A DNA stretch of 60,292 nucleotides, taken from assembly GCA_964606695.1 (NCBI GenBank), contig CAZSHG010000020.1:1-60292 (forward strand). The letters are read 5' to 3'. This DNA comes from CAZSHG01 sp964606695 [NCBI: uncultured bacterium] (lineage in GTDB: Bacteria; UBP14; UBA6098). A program made the position numbers and the translations under genes. A model generated the notes under the pieces. That model saw only the letters and a list, made by a program, of their open reading frames with translations, did no database searches and was not told where the DNA came from. Positions 57,643-60,292 of this stretch are shown here, in pieces (position 1 is the first letter of the stretch; each line of letters starts with the position of its first letter).

Positions 57643-58821
57643 CTATCGTTCCCAGAAATAAACAAGCGAAGCGCTTGCCGCGATATTATTATCGATACCG
57701 CTGACGAAATTCGGGCCGTAAAAAAGGAAACTCTCGGAAACGGTCAGGTCGAGGGCGAAGTCGCCGAACATCAAACCGGTTCCGAAGTTGATGAACATAT
57801 CGTTCTGCTCGAATTGGCTTTCGGTCGTCTCGTCGGCGTCCGTCGTCTCGGTGTGTTTCATGAATTTCTTCGTAACGCCGGCTCGAACGACCATCCAATC
57901 GAAGGTCGGGACCTCGGCGGCGACATTGACTTCCGGCATGGTCATCCATTTTTCCTCGACCTTATTAGTAGTATCGATCTCGTCCGTAACGTTGATCATA
58001 TTTATTCCAAGGCCGACCGAAACGATGCCGTCGTCCATTACTGTGTAATTGAGAGCGGCACCCGCGTCGATGAACATCCTGCTGTAATCGCCGTATTCGA
58101 ATACCGTGCCGTCGTAAGACCGGTCTTCCGCGCTATAGCTGAACGTCGAGAAAGCGATACGCGGAACTATCTCCGCATCGTAACCCCAGGGAATAAAACC
58201 GCGAACCGCAACGCCGATATCGCTTCCGCCCGTTGTTTCAAAGGAGGAAACCTCACCGTCAGTATTAGTATCTTCTTCCTTGAGCGAATTCATCGAGAAA
58301 TTAACCGTTCCCTCGATATCCGCCTCGCCAACCTGAGCGCCGACACCGGCTTTGACAGTCATTACGCCAATTTTGTAACTTTCCTCCTGGCTGGATTCGT
58401 CGTAGGTCGTCTTTTCGCTGTAACCCGCGGCGTAAACTCCAAGGCCGACACCCAGTCCGCCCAGATCATAGGCCGCCCAGACGTCGAAACCCGGGTTCGG
58501 TTGTGATACCATATACTCCGTGGCGAGATCGAACGCCGCACCCTCACAGCGACGTAACGCGCCGCCGAAATAAATAGCGTCGTTCAGGTTAAGGTTTACC
58601 ATTGCCCACTGGTTGGTGGGAGTTCCGCCGGCGGTAGTGTATTGGCCGAGCTCAGCATCGACCAGATTGCCGTATTGCGGTGCAAGGCCGGGTGTGTAAA
58701 CTACGTTCACAGGATCGCGAAAGAACTTCGCGCCTCCTCCGAGAGAAGACTGCCTCGAATACGAGCCGAATAAACTCGCAATGAAAATCAGCGTTGTAAG
58801 CAGTATAATTGTTCTTCTCAT
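57643..58821 (-). CDS. Outer-membrane beta-barrel protein
   Basis: 392 residues. Signal peptide MRRTIILLTTLIFIASLFG. The rest alternates in short amphipathic strands with Gly/aromatic girdles (GVGLGVYAAGYSEKT; AVRGFIPWGYDAEIVPRIAFSTFSYSA) and ends NNIAASASLVYFWER, a barrel-type last strand. The start GAKFFRDPVNVVYTPGLAPQYGNLVD resembles PorV/UPF0164-like barrels, but no specific family can be assigned. AAGGAG lies before the ATG. Own promoter and terminator, so expressed singly; possibly abundant. Confidence 0.8.
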   Translation of the reverse strand: MRRTIILLTTLIFIASLFGSYSRQSSLGGGAKFFRDPVNVVYTPGLAPQYGNLVDAELGQYTTAGGTPTNQWAMVNLNLNDAIYFGGALRRCEGAAFDLATEYMVSQPNPGFDVWAAYDLGGLGVGLGVYAAGYSEKTTYDESSQEESYKIGVMTVKAGVGAQVGEADIEGTVNFSMNSLKEEDTNTDGEVSSFETTGGSDIGVAVRGFIPWGYDAEIVPRIAFSTFSYSAEDRSYDGTVFEYGDYSRMFIDAGAALNYTVMDDGIVSVGLGINMINVTDEIDTTNKVEEKWMTMPEVNVAAEVPTFDWMVVRAGVTKKFMKHTETTDADETTESQFEQNDMFINFGTGLMFGDFALDLTVSESFLFYGPNFVSGIDNNIAASASLVYFWER

Positions 58822-59171
58822 TCCTTTCTCCTTCGTTAGTGGTTTATGAAACTACAGGGAAACTATGTTATTATTTTTCAATTGTCAATACCTTTTTAAC
58901 GATAAACCATTTCTGAAAAAAATGGTCATCATCGTCGATATCTCCCTCGATATCGAAAAAAACTATTTTTTATTCGACTAATAGCCCATATTCGCTCAAG
59001 TGGGGGATTTTTTGGAGATGAAAATCTATTTTCGCCTAAACTCTCGGAACGTTCGGCTACGTGGTCGGAAGCGACGGATTGGCCTTAGTAAGACCGGAAC
59101 CGCCTCTTTCAACCCGAATTTCCACTAAAAAACGATTTTTTCCAATCAAAACCTATCGAAAAATATAGAGA
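58822..59171. other. AT-rich intergenic region, no gene seen
   Basis: 350 nt. It contains the promoter of the barrel gene near 58860-58888 and several A/T runs with a short dyad at about 58931-58960 (CGATATCTCCCTCGATATCG). I found no coding frame or RNA gene. Confidence 0.6.
58860..58888 (-). promoter_or_regulatory. Promoter of the outer-membrane barrel gene
   Basis: Minus strand: perfect TTGACA (58888-58883) and a weak -10 TAGTTT (58865-58860) after 17 nt; leader about 35 nt. Confidence 0.45.
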
Positions 59172-59199
59172 AAGGCCGCAGATGTCTTATCGCGGCCTT
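59172..59199 (-). terminator. Candidate terminator of the minus-strand operon entering from the contig end
   Basis: AAGGCCGC / GCGGCCTT, 8-bp stem with 12-nt loop, 31 nt after the stop of the small membrane-protein gene; the tail is T-rich (TTTCTC) but not a pure run. Confidence 0.6.
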
Positions 59200-59230
59200 A
59201 TTTACATAATTTGACGGCGGATCGAATCGG

Positions 59231-59908
59231 TTATTCTCCCTCGACTTCTCCCTCCGAGGGGTTTTTCGGTTCGATTACAGCCGGTTCCGCCGCCTTTTCT
59301 CTATCGATAGGCTTTGCGTTTTCCGCTTTGCATCTCGAAGCGAGAGCGTTGTTGTGCCTGTCTATCATTTCGAGTGTCTGCCGCCGGGTTATTTCATGGT
59401 CGTAGGGATCGACGCTCCTTGTCGTAATGAATGAAATAATCGAACCGATTGAGACGCCGACGCCCGTAATTCCCAGCACAACCGAACCTGCCTGGTCGAG
59501 GGTGGAAGGTTCCTCGATGTCCATATTGTGATCGAACCATAACACTCCGGCGACGGACATCGCGATCCCAAGCGGTACCCCGATGAACATCCGTAGATTT
59601 CCCTTGCTTTTGCGGTCGTGATACAGCTCCCGCATCTTCTCGGCGGCGGCTTCCTGGCCGAGTCTGTCCAGAAATTCGGCGTCGTTGAGAATACTCTGGT
59701 TGCCGTCCCGATACGCCCAGGAGAAATTCTTGTTCAATAGATCGCGGTCGTTTCCCTCTTCGCCCCATTTGGCGTAATTCTCGAATACGTAGCCACGCTT
59801 GTCTATTCGGAGTATCGCAGAGACCATGGATTCCTTGTAGCAGGAGAGCGAATCGGCCACAAGCGCCGAAACCGCCAGCATCAATAGGAAGATAATCGTG
59901 TATTTCAT
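59231..59908 (-). CDS. Exported protein with two membrane segments, unknown function
   Basis: 225 residues. Signal peptide MKYTIIFLLMLAVSALVADS. Residues about 25-95 are charged and helical (EFLDRLGQEAAAEKMRELYHD); two hydrophobic segments, MFIGVPLGIAMSVAGVLWF and AGSVVLGITGVGVSIGSIISF, are joined by a short acidic loop, and a Glu/Pro-rich tail ends SEGEVEGE. I do not recognise it. AGGAT lies 8 nt before the ATG; the preceding gene ends 10 nt upstream, so the two form an operon. Confidence 0.7.
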   Translation of the reverse strand: MKYTIIFLLMLAVSALVADSLSCYKESMVSAILRIDKRGYVFENYAKWGEEGNDRDLLNKNFSWAYRDGNQSILNDAEFLDRLGQEAAAEKMRELYHDRKSKGNLRMFIGVPLGIAMSVAGVLWFDHNMDIEEPSTLDQAGSVVLGITGVGVSIGSIISFITTRSVDPYDHEITRRQTLEMIDRHNNALASRCKAENAKPIDREKAAEPAVIEPKNPSEGEVEGE

Positions 59909-59918
59909 GTTCTATATC

Positions 59919-60251
59919 CTATTTCAATAGCACGGCTTTTGTGGTTACCGTATGTTCGTCGTTTACTTTCAGTTTTAGATAATAAATTCCCGACGGAAGC
60001 GCGCGCCCGACGTCGTCGCTTCCCCGCCAGATACGGCTGTGACTGCCCATCTCGAGCTCGTCGCCGATTATTGTTTTAACCTTACGACCGGTGATATCAT
60101 AAGCTGAAAGCTCGACATCGCCGTCGAAGGGGATTTCTACATTGATGAAAGCCGTGGCGTTGAAGGGATTTGGCCGAACACCGAGAGTTATCATCTCAGG
60201 GAGCCTGCGTTCGGAATAGGCGATCTTATAAACTCCCGGTTCAAGCCGAAC
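59919..60251 (-). CDS. C-terminal part of a T9SS-like sorted secreted protein, cut by the contig end
   Basis: About 110 genuine residues remain: LEPGVYKIAYSERRLPEMITL, then the sorting module with VRPNPFNATAF, YDITGRKV, LPSGIYYLKL and AVLLK. The frame seems to start with a GTG and the residues VLFRS at 60266-60252, but these are translated from sequencing adapter, so the true N-terminus lies off the contig. The upstream GxYKI may be the end of a preceding beta domain. Function unknown. Confidence 0.85.
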   Translation of the reverse strand, partial: VRLEPGVYKIAYSERRLPEMITLGVRPNPFNATAFINVEIPFDGDVELSAYDITGRKVKTIIGDELEMGSHSRIWRGSDDVGRALPSGIYYLKLKVNDEHTVTTKAVLLK

Positions 60252-60292
60252 AGATCGGAAGAGCACACGTCTGAACTCCAGTCACACTTGAA
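60252..60292. other. Illumina TruSeq adapter and index, not genomic
   Basis: The sequence begins AGATCGGAAGAGCACACGTC and continues exactly as the 34-nt TruSeq index adapter through 60285. It is followed by ACTTGA (60286-60291), matching index 8, and A, the next adapter base. It is untrimmed library adapter, marking the true end of the assembled contig. Confidence 0.98.

Overview
The window is bacterial chromosomal DNA from an uncultured Gram-negative lineage, probably a metagenome-assembled contig. Six proteins or fragments end in the type IX secretion (T9SS)-like C-terminal module (PNPFN ... GxY ... basic tail). Two of these are secreted cysteine peptidases (C25 gingipain-like and C10 streptopain-like), and there is an outer-membrane barrel. 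This points to the Fibrobacteres-Chlorobi-Bacteroidetes (FCB) superphylum or an allied candidate phylum (Zixibacteria, WOR-3, Latescibacteria, KSB1 type); the exact phylum cannot be read from the sequence. TGA is used as a normal stop by many genes. The right edge is a true contig end: the last 41 bases are Illumina TruSeq adapter plus index, so the last gene's apparent first residues are artificial.

Layout. 1-155: tail of a secreted protein. 299-4621: trehalose operon (DUF5752, treT, otsB, otsA), with two routes to trehalose; a second treT lies at 12246-13517 on the other strand. 4622-5174: non-coding, with two long stem-loops. 5175-7875 (minus): small stress-type operon (unknown acidic protein, phosphoribosyltransferase, dodecin, truncated DUF72, a membrane protein broken by one in-frame TGA, coiled-coil protein) ending in a terminator. 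8043-11348 (plus): dissected LigD system (phosphoesterase, polymerase, Fpg/Nei glycosylase, ATP-dependent ligase) with no Ku. The two divergent promoters and the next one downstream share an extended -35 element. 11491-14453: GT2, treT paralogue, isochorismatase-like hydrolase. 14450-18881: very long MutL/GlmL-type ASKHA protein, divergent from a KamA-family radical-SAM aminomutase whose lysine-binding aspartates are replaced. 19078-22345 (minus): histidine kinase, REC-GGDEF regulator, TPR lipoprotein. 22608-25829: nadB and guaA.

25979-38850: surface region with a 2869-residue Gly-rich, repeat-rich protein and a C25 peptidase. 38854-42572: rtcB, a DUF3795 protein, and an activase plus single-subunit 2-hydroxyacyl-CoA dehydratase-type protein. 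42698-44707: another sorted secreted protein. 44728-46502 (minus): thiM-thiE-DUF3795. 46758-48840: YbjN-like protein, a 104-bp higher-order minisatellite, and a FN3 protein. 48913-53813: divergent Omp28-like and C10 peptidase genes around an operator-like dyad. 53839-53915: initiator tRNA. 54007-60251: ridA, O-antigen ligase-like/TPR protein, PAS-degenerate GGDEF protein, outer-membrane barrel, small membrane protein and a truncated sorted protein.

The genes fit a cell that invests in desiccation or osmotic protection (trehalose), repair of DNA ends, and a secreted protein/peptidase layer. No rRNA, insertion sequence, prophage, CRISPR array or replication origin was seen.
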